NCBI RefSeq assembly: GCF_029227915.1
Contig: NC_079876.1
Coordinates: forward strand, 3,598,001 to 3,662,000
Reading direction: 5' to 3'
Length of the DNA stretch: 64,000 nt
DNA from: Hydractinia symbiolongicarpus
Lineage: Eukaryota; Cnidaria; Hydrozoa; Anthoathecata; Hydractiniidae
Shown: piece after piece, positions 1 through 11,037 of the stretch
How positions within the stretch are numbered: the stretch's first letter is position 1
How the letters are laid out: every line of letters starts with the position of its first letter
Program-made: the position numbers and the translations under genes
The notes under the pieces: generated by a model
Told to the model about the DNA's origin: nothing
What the model saw: the letters and a program-made list of their open reading frames with translations, nothing else
The model's database searches: none

Positions 1-6
1 AATGAA

Positions 7-421
7 GCGCTACCATAGCGTCCAGTGTAATCGCTGAGTTCCGGCAATCACGTCAAATTAAGAAGAATGTTATTTCTTGGAGTCCAATTGTCTCCTTTAT
101 CATATTTATCAGGTAATTTTTGAAGTCCAATTCTCTCACTTATAACATTTATAATGTCACAGTCCAAAATCAGTTCAATTAAGTCCCACAGTCAATCGTT
201 TCATTGTTAAAAGCGATGCAACCTGGTAATAACGGAAAATAACGCTAAATACATGTTTGTACGAACATGTGACACAAACGTTGTAACTCAAACGGACTGA
301 TACTGTTAGAAAGTCAGTGAAATGTAGTTTTTGATGCTGTCTCTATTTCTTCGGCGCGTCCTCACGGCTTCGATTGGTCCCACAGTACAAAATGTCTTAC
401 TAATCTAAAGTTTTAAATAAA
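7..421 (+). repeat. Expanded monomer L42 (415 bp), copy 1
   Basis: The usual stretch between two AGTCCA motifs is present twice: AGTCCA occurs at 81, 124 and 161, spaced 43 and 37 bp, whereas normal monomers have it twice. This is a tandem minirepeat expansion inside half A. The monomer also has the most symmetrical GTAC dyad, at 251-270. A second copy of this form is at 3033-3447. Confidence 0.88.
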
Positions 422-752
422 GCGTTACCACAGCGTCCAGTGTAATCGCTGAGTTCCGGCAATCATGTCAAATTAAGAAGAATGTTATTTCTTGGAGTCC
501 AAAATCAGTTCAATTAAGTCCCACAGTCAATCGTTTCCCTGTTAAAAGCGATGCAACCTAGTAATATCAGAACAATATCGTTAAATACATGTTGGTACAA
601 ATATGTGACCCAACCGTTGTAACTCAAACGCATTGACACCGTTAGAAAGTCAATGAATTGTAGTTTTTGAAACTATTTCTTCAGCGCGCGATAACGCCGA
701 GGATTGGTTCCACGGTAAAGAATGACTTATTTATCTAAATTTTTTAAATTAA
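422..752 (+). repeat. Contracted monomer D37 (331 bp), copy 1
   Basis: TTGGAGTCCA is followed at once by AAATCAGTTC. The 37 bp between the two AGTCCA direct repeats is missing, as expected for exchange or slippage between 6 bp repeats. A further 6 bp (GTCGCT) is missing after TTGAAACT near 672. Other D37 monomers are 1952-2287, 3448-3783 and 4121-4456, each 336 bp. Confidence 0.85.
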
Positions 753-1089
753 GCGCTACCACATCGCCCAGTGTAATCGCTGAGTTCCGGCAATCATGTC
801 AAATTAAGATGAATGTTAGCTCTTGGAGTCCAATTGTCTCATTTATCACATTTATAAGGTCACAGCCCAAAATCAGTTCAATAAAGTCCCACAGTCAATC
901 GTTTCACTGTTAAAAGCGATACAACCTAGTGATACCGGAAAGATATCACGAAATACATGTTGGTACGAATATGTGACTCAACCGTTGTAACTCAAACGGA
1001 TTGATACTGTTAGAAAGTCAATGAAACGTTGTTTTTTAAACTGTCTCTGTTTCTTCAGCGCGGGATAACTTCGAGGATTTTTAAATGAA
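753..1089 (+). repeat. D36 monomer (337 bp), domain 1
   Basis: GAGGATT is joined directly to TTTAAATGAAGCG. The missing 36 bp run from GGTCCCACAG to the end of the T/A-rich tail, removing the second GTCCCACAGT box. ATT is present at both ends of the missing piece. Other D36 monomers: partial 1382-1587, 3784-4120, 30866-31202, 33068-33404, 34897-35233, 38218-38554, 38555-38891, 40012-40348 and 46692-47028. Confidence 0.87.
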
Positions 1090-1587
1090 GCGCTACAACA
1101 TCGCCCAGTGTAATCGCTGAGTTCCGGCAATCATGTCAAATTAAGATGAATGTTATTTCTTGGAAGCCAATTGTCTCATTTATCAGGTCAAAGTCCAAAG
1201 TTAGTTCAATCAAGTCCCACAGTCAATCGTTTCATTGTTAAAAGCGATGCAATCTAGTAATATCAGAAAAATATCGCTAAATACATGTTGGTACGAATAT
1301 GTCACCCAACCGTTGTAACTCAAACGGACTGACACCGTTAGAAAGTCAATGAAATGTAGCTGATAAATGAGACAATTGGCAGTCCCTAACAGTCAATCGT
1401 TTCACTGTTAAAAGCGATACAACCTAGTAATACCGGAAAGATATCACGAAATACATGTTGGTACGAATATGTGACTCAACCGTTGTAACTCAAACGGATT
1501 GATACTGTTAGAAAGTCAATGAAACGTTGGTTTTTAAACTGTCTCTGTTTCTTCAGCGCGGGATAACGGCGAGGATTTTTAAATGAA
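1090..1587 (+). repeat. Rearranged monomer pair with inverted fragment
   Basis: The spacing of 498 bp is one truncated monomer plus part of another. Sequence is normal to GAAATGTAG near 1358, then a 21 bp inverted piece (1360-1380), then AGTCCCTAACAGTCAATCG, which enters the next monomer in the middle of half A. The second partial monomer lacks its first half and ends in the D36 deletion (GAGGATTTTTAAATG, about 1572). The joint therefore combines a large deletion, a small inversion and an altered GTCCC(TA)ACAGT box. Confidence 0.88.
1360..1380 (-). repeat. 21 bp inverted satellite fragment
   Basis: The bases at 1360-1380 are the exact reverse complement of 1166-1186 in the same monomer (the GCCAATTGTCTC...ATCAG zone of half A), and of the same zone in the next monomer. 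It is the only stretch I found on the opposite strand. Short inverted insertions at deletion joints are typical of template switching or polymerase-theta end joining; that mechanism is inference. Confidence 0.9.
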
Positions 1588-1951
1588 GCGCTACCACATC
1601 GCCCAGTGTAATCGCTGAGTTACGGCAATCATGTCAAATTAAGATGAATGTTATTTCTTGGAAGCCAATTGTCTCATTTATCAGGTCAAAATCCAAAGTT
1701 AGTTCAATCAAGTCCCACAGTCAATCGTTTCATTGTTAAAAACGATGCAATCTAGTAATATCAGAAAAATATCGCTAAATACATGTTGGTACGAATATGT
1801 GACCCAACCGTTGTAACTCAAACGAACTGACACCGTTAGAAAGTCAATGAAATGTAGTTTTTGAAACTGTCGCTATTTCTTCAGCGCGCGATAACGGCTA
1901 GGATTGGTCCCACGGTAAAGAATGACTTATTTATCTAAATTTTTAAATGAA

Positions 1952-2287
1952 GCGCTACCACAGCGCCCAGTGTAATCGCTGAGTTCCGGCAATCATGTCA
2001 AATTAAGAAAAATGTTATTTCCTGGAGTCCAAAATCAGTTCAATTAAGTCCCACAGTCAATCGTTTCCCTGTTAAAAGGGGTGCAACCTAGTAATATCAG
2101 AAAAATATCGTTAAATACATGTTGGTACGAATATGTGACCCAACCGTTGTAACTCAAACGCATTGACACCGTTAGAAAGTCAATGAATTGTAGTTTTTGA
2201 AACTGTCGATATTTCTTCAGCGCGCGATAACGGCGAGGATTGGTTGCACGGTAAAGAATGACTTATTTATCTAAATTTTTAAATTAA
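1952..2287 (+). repeat. Contracted monomer D37 (336 bp), copy 2
   Basis: CCTGGAGTCCAAAATCAG at about 2021 shows the AGTCCA-to-AGTCCA deletion. With the monomer that follows (2288, marked by AATCACTGAG and GGCACCC) it forms a pair that recurs at 4121-4829. Confidence 0.85.
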
Positions 2288-3032
2288 GCGCTACCACAGC
2301 GTCCAGTGTAATCACTGAGTTCCGGCACCCATGTCAAATTAAGATGAATGTTTTTTCTTGGAGTCCAATTGTCTCATTTATCACATTTATAAGGTCACAG
2401 ACCAAAATCAGTTCAATAAAGTCCCACGGTCAATCGTTTCACTGTTATAAGCGATACAAACTAGTAATACCGGAAAGATATCACGAAATACATGTTGGTA
2501 CGAATATGTGACTCAACCGTTGTAACTCAAACGGATTGAGACTGTTAGAAAGTCAATAAAACGTAGTTTTTGAAACTGTCTCTGTTTCTTCAGCGCACGA
2601 TAACGGTTAGGATTGGTCCCACAGTAAAAAATGACTTTTTTATCTAAATTTTTAAATGAAGCGCTACCACAGCGCCCAGTGTAATCGCTGAGTTCCGGCA
2701 ATAATTTCAAATTAAAAAGAATGTTACTTCTTGGAATCCTATTGTCTCCTTTATCACATTTATCAGGTCGCAGTCCAAAGTTAATTCAATTAAGTCCCAC
2801 AGTCAATCGTTTCATTGTTGAAAGCGATGCAACCTAGTAATACTAGGAAAATATCGCTAAATACATTTTGGTACGAATATGTCACCCAACCGTTGTAACT
2901 CAAACGGACTGACACCGTTAGAAAGTCAATCAATAAACTTTTTGAAACTGTCGCTAATTCTTCAGCGCGCGATAACAACTAGGATTGGTCCCACAGTAAA
3001 AAATGACTTATTAATATAAACTTTTAAATGAA

Positions 3033-3447
3033 GCGCTACCACAGCGTCCAGTGTAATCGCTGAGTTCCGGCAATCACGTCAAATCAAGAAGAATGTTATT
3101 TCGTGGAGTCCAATTGTCTCCTTTATCACATTTATCATGTCATTTTTGAAGTCCAATTCTCTCACTTATAACATTTATAATGTCACAGTCCAAAATCAGT
3201 TCAATTAAGTCCCACAGTCAATCGTTTCATTGTTAAAAGCGATGCAACCTGGTAATAACGGAAAACATCGCTAAATACATGTTTGTACGAACATGTGACA
3301 CAAACGTTGTAACTCAAACGGACTGATACTGTTAGAAAGTCAGTGAAATGTAGTTTTTGATGCTGTCTCTATTTCTTCGGCGCGTCCTAACGGCTTCGAT
3401 TGGTCCCACAGTACAAAATGTCTTACTAATCTAAATTTTTAAATAAA
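3033..3447 (+). repeat. Expanded monomer L42 (415 bp), copy 2
   Basis: AGTCCA occurs at 3107, 3150 and 3187, with the same 43 and 37 bp spacing as in the copy at 7-421. It lies 3026 bp downstream of that copy and shares its rare features, including GGCGCGTCC...CTTCGATTGG and the dyad at 3277-3296. The pair is best explained by duplication of a whole segment, not by two separate expansions. Confidence 0.88.
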
Positions 3448-3783
3448 GCGTTACCACAGCGTCCAGTGTAATCGATGAGTTCCGGCAATCATGTCAAATT
3501 AAGAAGAATGTTATTTCTTGGAGTCCAAAATCAGTTCAATTAAGTCCCACAATCAATCGTTTCCCTGTTAAAAGCGATGCAACCTAGTAATATCAGAAAA
3601 ATATCGTTAAATACATGTTGGTCTAAATATGTGACCCAACCGTTGTAACCCAAACGCATTGACACCGTTAGAAAGTCAATGAATTGTAGTTTTTAAAACT
3701 GTCGCTATTTCTTCAGCGCGCGATAACGGCGAGGATTGGTTGCACGGTAAAGAATGACTTATTTATCTAAATTTTTAAATGAA
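3448..3783 (+). repeat. Contracted monomer D37 (336 bp), copy 3
   Basis: Deletion of the same 37 bp between AGTCCA repeats, near 3520. It is the positional equivalent of the monomer at 422-752, shifted by 3026 bp, but it keeps the 6 bp GTCGCT that the earlier copy lost. The GTAC dyad is damaged here (GGTCTAAAT near 3620). Confidence 0.85.
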
Positions 3784-4120
3784 GCGCTACCACAGCGCCC
3801 AGTGTAATCGCTGAGTTCCGGCAATCATGTCAAATTAAGATGAATGTTAGCTCTTGGAGTCCAATTGTCTCATTTATCACATTTATAAGGACACAGCCCA
3901 AAATCAGTTCAATAAAGTCCCACAGTCAATCGTTTCACTGTTAAAAGCGATACAACCTAGTAATACCGGAAAGATATCACGAAATACATGTTGGTACGAA
4001 TATGTGACTCAACCATTGTAACTCAAACGGATTGATACTGTTAGAAAGTCAATGAAACGTTGTTTTTTAAACTGTCTCTGTTTCTTCAGCGCGGGATAAC
4101 GGCGAGGATTTTTAAATGAA
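3784..4120 (+). repeat. D36 monomer (337 bp), domain 1, second full copy
   Basis: Same joint as at 753-1089 (GGCGAGGATTTTTAAATG near 4110). It is part of the segment duplicated at 3026 bp offset. Confidence 0.87.
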
Positions 4121-4456
4121 GCGCTACCACATCGCCCAGTGTAATCGCTGAGTTCCGGCAATCATGTCAAATTAAAAAGAATGTTATTTCCTGGAGTCCA
4201 AAATCAGTTCAATTAAGTCCCACAGTCAATCGTTTCCCTGTTAAAAGGGATGCAACCTAGTAATATCAGAAAAATATCGTTAAATACATGTTGGTACGAA
4301 TATGTGACCCAACCGTTGTAACTCAAACGCATTGACACCGTTAGAAAGTCAATGAATTGTAGTTTTTAAAACTGTCGCTATTTCTTCAGCGCGCGATAAC
4401 GGCGAGGATTGGTTGCACGGTAAAGAATGACTTATTTATCTAAATTTTTAAATTAA
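4121..4456 (+). repeat. Contracted monomer D37 (336 bp), copy 4
   Basis: CCTGGAGTCCAAAATCAG at about 4190, the same deletion as at 2021. It follows a D36 monomer (3784-4120). Together with the next monomer it repeats the 1952-2660 pair at an offset of 2169 bp. Confidence 0.85.
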
Positions 4457-5184
4457 GCGCTACCACAGCGCCCAGTGTAATCACTGAGTTCCGGCACCCA
4501 TGTCAAATTAAGATGAATGTTTTTTCTTGAAGTCCAATTGTCTCATTTATCACATTTATAAGGTCACAGACCAAAATCAGTTCAATAAAGTCCCACAGTC
4601 AATCGTTTCACTGTTATAAGCGATACAAACTAGTAATACCGGAAAGATATCACGAAATACATGTTGGTACGAATATGTGACCAAACCGTTGTAACTCAAA
4701 CGGATTGATACTGTTAGAAAGTCAATGAAACGTAGTTTGTGAAACTGTCTCTGTTTCTTCAGCGCGGGATAACGGCTAGGATTTGTCCCACAGTAAAAAA
4801 TGACTTATTTATCTAAATTTTCAAATGAAGCGCTACCACAGCGTCCAGTGTAATCGCTGACTTCCGGCAATAATGTCAAATTAAAAAGAATGTTACTTCT
4901 TGGAGTCCAATTGTCTCCTTTACCACATGTATCAGGTCACAGTCCAAAGTTAATTCAATTAAGTCCCACACTCAATCGTTTCATTGTTAAAAGCGATGCA
5001 ACCTAGTAATATCAGAAAAATATCGCAAAATGCATGTTGGTACGAATATGTGACCAAACCGTTGTAACTCAAACGGACTAACACCGTTAGAAATTTAATG
5101 AAATGTAGTTTTTGAAACTGTCGCTATTTTTTAAGCGCACGATAACAGCTAGGATTGGTCCCACAGTAAAAATGACTTATTTAT

Positions 5185-5498
5185 TCACGTCAAATTAAGA
5201 AGAATGTTATTTCTTGGAGTCCACCTGTCTCATTTATCACATTTATCAGGTCGCAGTAAAAAATTAGTTCAATTAAGTCCCACATTCAATCGTTTCATAG
5301 TTAAAAGCGATGCAACATAGTAATATCAGAAAAATATCGCTAAATACATGTTGGTACGAATATGTGACTCAACCGTTGTAACTCAAGCGGATTGAAACTG
5401 TTAGAAAGTCAATGAATTGTAGTTTTTGAAACTGTTGCTATTTCTTCAGCGCGCGATAACAGCTAGGATTGGTCCCACAGTAAAAATGACTTATTTAT
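5185..5498 (+). repeat. D60 monomer (about 314 bp), first of 21
   Basis: GACTTATTTAT runs straight into TCACGTCAAATTAAG. About 58 bp is missing: the end of the T/A-rich tail, the AAGCGCTACCAC box, the whole hairpin and CCGG. The GTAC dyad and both GTCCCACAGT boxes remain. Two D60 copies stand in tandem here (5185 and 5499) and again at 14567 and 14881. Confidence 0.88.
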
Positions 5499-5831
5499 TC
5501 ACGTCAAATTAAGAAGAATGTTATTTCTTGGAGTCAAAATGTCTCAATTATCACATTTATAAGGTCACAGTCCAAAGTTACTTCAATTAAGTCCCACATT
5601 CAATCGTTTCACAGTTAAAAGCGATGCAACCTAGTAATAACAGTTAAATATCGCTAAATACATGTTGGTACGAATATGTGACCCAACCGTTGTAACTCAA
5701 ACGGACTGAAATCGATAGAAAGTCCGTGAAAAGTAGTATTTGAAACTGTCTCTATTTCTTCAGCGCGCGCTAACGGCTAGGATTGATCCCACAGTTAAAA
5801 AGTGACTTTTTTATCCTAATTTTTAAATGAA

Positions 5832-6889
5832 GCGCTACCACAGCGCCCAGTGTAATCTCTGAGTTGCGGCAATCATGTAAAATTAAGAAGAATGTTATTT
5901 CTTGGAGTCCAATTGTCTCACTTTCACATTTATAAGGCCACAGCCCAAAGTCAGTTCAATTAAGTCCCAAAGTCAATCGTTTCACTGTTAAAAGTGATAC
6001 AACCTAGTAATACCGGAAAGATATCACGAAATACATGTTGGTACGAATATGTGACTCAACCGTTGTAACTCAAACGGATTGATACTGTTAGAAAGTCAAT
6101 GAAACGTAGTTTGTGAAACTGTCTCCGTTTCTTCAGCGCGGGATAACGGCTAGGATTGGTCCCACGGTAAAAAATGACTTATTTATCTAAATTTTCAAAT
6201 GAAGCGCTACCACAGCGTCCAGTGTAATCGCTGAGTTCCGGCAATAATGTCAAATTAAAAAGAATGTTACTTCTTGGAGTCCAATTGTCTCCTTTACCAC
6301 ATGTGTCAGGTCACAGTCCAAAGTTAATTCAATTAAGTCCCACACTCAATCGTTTCATTGTTAAAACCGATGCAACCTAGTAATATCAGAAAAATATCGC
6401 AAAATGCATGTTGGTACGAATATGTGACCAAACCGTTGTAACTCAAACGGACTAACACCGTTAGAAATTTAATGAAATGTAGTTTTTGAAACTGTCACTA
6501 TTTTTTAAGCGCACGATAACAGCTAGGATTGGTGCCACAGTAAAAATGACTTATTTATTCACGTCAAATTAAGAAGAATGTTATTTCTTGGAGTCCAACT
6601 GTCTCAATTATCACTTTTAGCAGGTCACAGTCCAAAGTTAGTTCAATTAAGTACCACATTCAATCGTTTCACTGTTAAAAGCGATGCAACCTAGTAATAA
6701 CAGATAAATATCGCTAAATACATGTTGGTACGAATATGTGACGCAACTGTTGTAACTGAAGCGGATTGATACCGTTAGAAAGTCTATGAAATGTAGTTCT
6801 TGAAAGTGTCGCTATTTCTTCAGGACGCGGTAACGGCTAGGATTGGTCTCACAGTAAAAATGACTTATTTATCAAAATTTTCAAATCAA
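5832..6889 (+). repeat. HOR unit X-Y-D60 (about 1058 bp), copy 1
   Basis: X (5832) is marked by AATCTCTGAGTTGCGG and CACTTTCAC, Y (6204) by AATAATGTC and CTTTACCACATG, and then a D60 form (6559) by AACTGTCTCAATTATCAC and GACGCAACTG. The same order recurs at 11038-12096 and 12097-13153. Another X follows at 6890. Confidence 0.82.
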
Positions 6890-7261
6890 GCGCTACCACA
6901 GCGCCCAGTGTAATCTCTGAGTTGCGGCAATCATGTAAAATTAAGAAGAATGTTATTTCTTGGAGTCCAATTGTCTCACTTTCACATTTATAAGGCCACA
7001 GCCCAAAGTCAGTTCAATTAAGTCCCAAAGTCAATCGTTTCACTGTTAAAAGTGATACAACCTAGTAATACCGGAAAGATATCACGAAATACATGTTGGT
7101 ACGAATATGTGACTCAACCGTTGTAACTCAAACGGATTGATACTGTTAGAAAGTCAATGAAACGTAGTTTGTGAAACTGTCTCCGTTTCTTCAGCGCGGG
7201 ATAACGGCTAGGATTGGTCCCACGGTAAAAAATGACTTATTTATCTAAATTTTCAAATCAA

Positions 7262-8320
7262 GCGCTACCACAGCGCCCAGTGTAATCGCTGAGTTCCGGC
7301 AAGCACATCAAAATAAGAAGAATATTATTTCTTGGAGTCCAATTGTCTCCTTTATCACATTTATAAGGTCGCAGTAAAAAATTAGTTCAATTAAGTCCCA
7401 CATTCAATCGTTTCATAGTTAAAAGCGATGCAACCTAGTAATATCAGAAAAATATCGCAAAATGCATGTTGGTACGAATATGTGACCAAACCGTTGTAAC
7501 TCAAACGGACTAACACCGTTAGAAATTTAATGAAATTTAGTTTTTGAAACTGTCGCTATTTTTTAAGCGCACGATAACAGCTAGGATTGGTCCCACAGTA
7601 AAAATGACTTATTTATTCACGTCAAATTAAGAAGAATGTTATTTCTTGGAGTCCAAATGTCTCAATTATCACATTTAGCAGATCACAGTCCAAAGTTAGT
7701 TCAATTAAGTCCCACATTCAATCGTTTCACAGTTAAAAGTGATGCAACCTAGTAATAACAGATAAATATCGCTAAATACATGTTGGTACGAATATGTGAC
7801 GCAACTGTTGTAACTGAAGCGGATTGATACCGTTAGAAAGTCTATGAAATGTAGTTCTTGAAAGTGTCGCTATTTCTTCAGGACGCGATAACTGCTAGGA
7901 TTGGTCCCACAGTAAAAATGACTTATTTATCAAAATTTTTAAATCAAGCGCTACCACAGCGCCCAGTGTAATCGCTGAGTTCCGGCAAGCACATCAAAAT
8001 AAGAAGAATGTTATTTCTTGGAGTCCAATTGTCTCATTTATCACATTTATCAGGTCGCAGTCCAAAATTAGTTCAATTAAGTCCCACATTCAATCGTTTC
8101 ATAGTTAAAAGCGATGCAACCTAGTAATATCAGAAAAATATCGCAAAATACATGTTGGTACGAATATGTGACTCAACCGTTGTAACTCAAGCGGATTAAT
8201 ACTGTTAGAAAGTCAATGAATTGTAGTTTTTGAAACTGTCGCTATTTCTTCAGCGCGCGATAACGGTTAGAATTGGTCCCACAGTAAAGAATGACTATTT
8301 TATCTAAACTCTTAAATCAA
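7262..8320 (+). repeat. 1059 bp HOR duplication, copy 1
   Basis: Unit of full (7262), D60 (7617) and full (7948) monomers. Read base by base against 8321-9379, I see only three differences: GAAATTTAG against GAAATGTAG, GGATTAATAC against GGATTGATAC, and AAATCAA against AAATGAA just before the next anchor. Private markers AATATTATTTC, TTTAGCAGATCAC and GACTATTTTATC occur in both. This is one of the most recent events in the window. Confidence 0.92.
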
Positions 8321-9379
8321 GCGCTACCACAGCGCCCAGTGTAATCGCTGAGTTCCGGCAAGCACATCAAAATAAGAAGAATATTATTTCTTGGAGTCCA
8401 ATTGTCTCCTTTATCACATTTATAAGGTCGCAGTAAAAAATTAGTTCAATTAAGTCCCACATTCAATCGTTTCATAGTTAAAAGCGATGCAACCTAGTAA
8501 TATCAGAAAAATATCGCAAAATGCATGTTGGTACGAATATGTGACCAAACCGTTGTAACTCAAACGGACTAACACCGTTAGAAATTTAATGAAATGTAGT
8601 TTTTGAAACTGTCGCTATTTTTTAAGCGCACGATAACAGCTAGGATTGGTCCCACAGTAAAAATGACTTATTTATTCACGTCAAATTAAGAAGAATGTTA
8701 TTTCTTGGAGTCCAAATGTCTCAATTATCACATTTAGCAGATCACAGTCCAAAGTTAGTTCAATTAAGTCCCACATTCAATCGTTTCACAGTTAAAAGTG
8801 ATGCAACCTAGTAATAACAGATAAATATCGCTAAATACATGTTGGTACGAATATGTGACGCAACTGTTGTAACTGAAGCGGATTGATACCGTTAGAAAGT
8901 CTATGAAATGTAGTTCTTGAAAGTGTCGCTATTTCTTCAGGACGCGATAACTGCTAGGATTGGTCCCACAGTAAAAATGACTTATTTATCAAAATTTTTA
9001 AATCAAGCGCTACCACAGCGCCCAGTGTAATCGCTGAGTTCCGGCAAGCACATCAAAATAAGAAGAATGTTATTTCTTGGAGTCCAATTGTCTCATTTAT
9101 CACATTTATCAGGTCGCAGTCCAAAATTAGTTCAATTAAGTCCCACATTCAATCGTTTCATAGTTAAAAGCGATGCAACCTAGTAATATCAGAAAAATAT
9201 CGCAAAATACATGTTGGTACGAATATGTGACTCAACCGTTGTAACTCAAGCGGATTGATACTGTTAGAAAGTCAATGAATTGTAGTTTTTGAAACTGTCG
9301 CTATTTCTTCAGCGCGCGATAACGGTTAGAATTGGTCCCACAGTAAAGAATGACTATTTTATCTAAACTCTTAAATGAA
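8321..9379 (+). repeat. 1059 bp HOR duplication, copy 2
   Basis: Same length and composition as 7262-8320, with anchors at 8321, 8676 (D60 joint) and 9007. Identity is about 99.7 percent by eye. Confidence 0.92.
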
Positions 9380-10793
9380 GCGCTACCACATCGCCCAGTG
9401 TAATCGCTGAGTTCCGGCAATCATGTCAAATTAAGATGAATGTTATTTCTTGGAGTCCAATTGTCTCATTTATCACATTTATAAGGTCACAGCCCAAAAT
9501 CAGTTCAATATAGTCCCACAGTCAATCGTTTCACTGTTAAAAGCGATACAACCTAGTAATACCGGAAAGATATCACGAAATACATGTTGGTACGAATATG
9601 TGACTCAACCGTTGTAACTCAAACGGATTGATACTGTTAGAAAGTCAATGAAACGTAGTTTTTGAAACTGTCTCTGTTTTTTCAGCGCGCGATAACAGCT
9701 AGGATTGGTCCCACAGTAAAAATGACTTATTTATTCACGTCAAATTAAGAAGAATGTTATTTCTTGGAGTCCAAATGTCTCAATTATCACATTTATTAGG
9801 TCACAGTCCAAAGTTAGTTCAATTAAGTCCCACATTCAATCGTTTCACAGTTAAAAGCGATGCAACCTAGTAATAACAGTATAATATCGCTAAATACATG
9901 TTGGTACGAATATGTGACTCAACCGTTGTAACTCAAACGGATTGATACTGTTAGAAAGTCAATGAAACGTAGTTTTTGAAACTGCCTCTGTTTATTCAGC
10001 GCAGGATAACGGCTAGGATTGGTCCCACATTAAAAAATGACTTATTTATCTAAATTTTTAAATGAAGCGCTACCACAGCGCCCAGTGTAATCGCTGAGTT
10101 CCGGCAATAATGTCAAATTAAAAAGAATGTTACTTCTTGGAATCCAATTTTCTCCTTTATCACATGTATCAGGTCACAGTCCAAAGTTAATTCAATTATG
10201 TCCCATACTCAATCGTTTCATTGTTAAAAGCGATGCAACCTAGTAATATCAAGAAAATATCGCAAAATGCATGTTGGTACGAATTTGTGACCAAACCGTT
10301 GTAACTCAAACGGACTAACACCGTTATAAATTTAATGAAATGTAGTTTTTGAAACTGTCGCTATTTTTTAAGCGCCCGATAACAGCTAGGATTGGTCCCA
10401 CAGTAAAAATGACTTATTTATCAAAATTTTTAAATCAAGCGCTACCACAGCGCCCAGTGTAATCGCTGAGTTCCGGCAAGCACATCAAAATAAGAAGAAT
10501 GTTATTTCTTGGAGTCCAATTGTCTCATTTATCACATTTATCAGGTCGCAGTAAAAAATTAGTTCAATTAAGTCCCACATTCAATCGTTTCATAGTTAAA
10601 AGCGATGCAACATAGTAATATCAGAAAAATATCGCTAAATACATGTTGGTACGAATATGTGACTCAACCGTTGTAACTCAAGCGGGTTGAAACTGTTAGA
10701 AAGTCAATGAATTGTAGTTTTTGAAACTGTCGCTATTTCTTCAGCGCGCGATAACAGCTAGGATTGGTCCCACAGTAAAAATGACTTATTTAT

Positions 10794-11037
10794 TCACGTC
10801 AAATTAAGAAGAATGTTATTTCTTGGAGTCAAAATGTCTCAATAATCACATTTATAAGGTCACAGCCCAATGTTACTTCAATTAAGTCCCACATTCAATC
10901 GTTTCACAGTTAAAAGCGATGCAGAAAGTCCGTGAAAAGTAGTATTTGAAACTTTCTCTATTTCTTCAGCGCGCGCTAACGGCTAGGATTGATCCCACAG
11001 TTAAAAAGTGACATTTTTATCCTAATTTTTAAATGAA
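10794..11037 (+). repeat. D60 monomer with a further 89 bp deletion
   Basis: AAAGCGATGCA at about 10915-10923 is joined to GAAAGTCCGTG. The equivalent D60 copy at 5499-5831 keeps the 89 bp between these points, including the GTAC and CCGTT/AACGG dyads. This monomer has therefore lost both the hairpin and the dyads. Confidence 0.83.

Larger units (their letters stand above)
1..1140 (+). repeat. Duplicated segment at 3026 bp offset, copy 1
   Basis: The run L42, D37, D36 with spacings 415, 331, 337 matches 415, 336, 337 at 3033-4120. Shared rare markers include GGCGCGTCC, CTTCGATTGG and TTAGCTCTTGGAG. Similarity ends inside the monomer at 1090, where the downstream parts differ. Confidence 0.82.
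3027..4166 (+). repeat. Duplicated segment at 3026 bp offset, copy 2
   Basis: Counterpart of 1-1140. After about 4166 the sequence instead follows the 1952-2800 segment (offset 2169), so this stretch is a mosaic of two earlier segments joined by unequal exchange. Confidence 0.82.
1..5184 (+). repeat. Domain 1: mosaic of L42, D37 and D36 monomers
   Basis: Monomer anchors (position of GCGCTA or its variant): 7, 422, 753, 1090, partial at about 1382, 1588, 1952, 2288, 2661, 3033, 3448, 3784, 4121, 4457, 4830. Spacings are 415, 331, 337, 498 (rearranged), 364, 336, 373, 372, 415, 336, 337, 336 and 373. This domain holds the only expanded (415 bp) monomers, the only D37 contractions and three D36 forms, one of them joined to a rearranged monomer. 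The monomer at 1588 is 9 bp short because CACATTTAT is missing after TCATTTAT. No gene is present. Confidence 0.92.
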
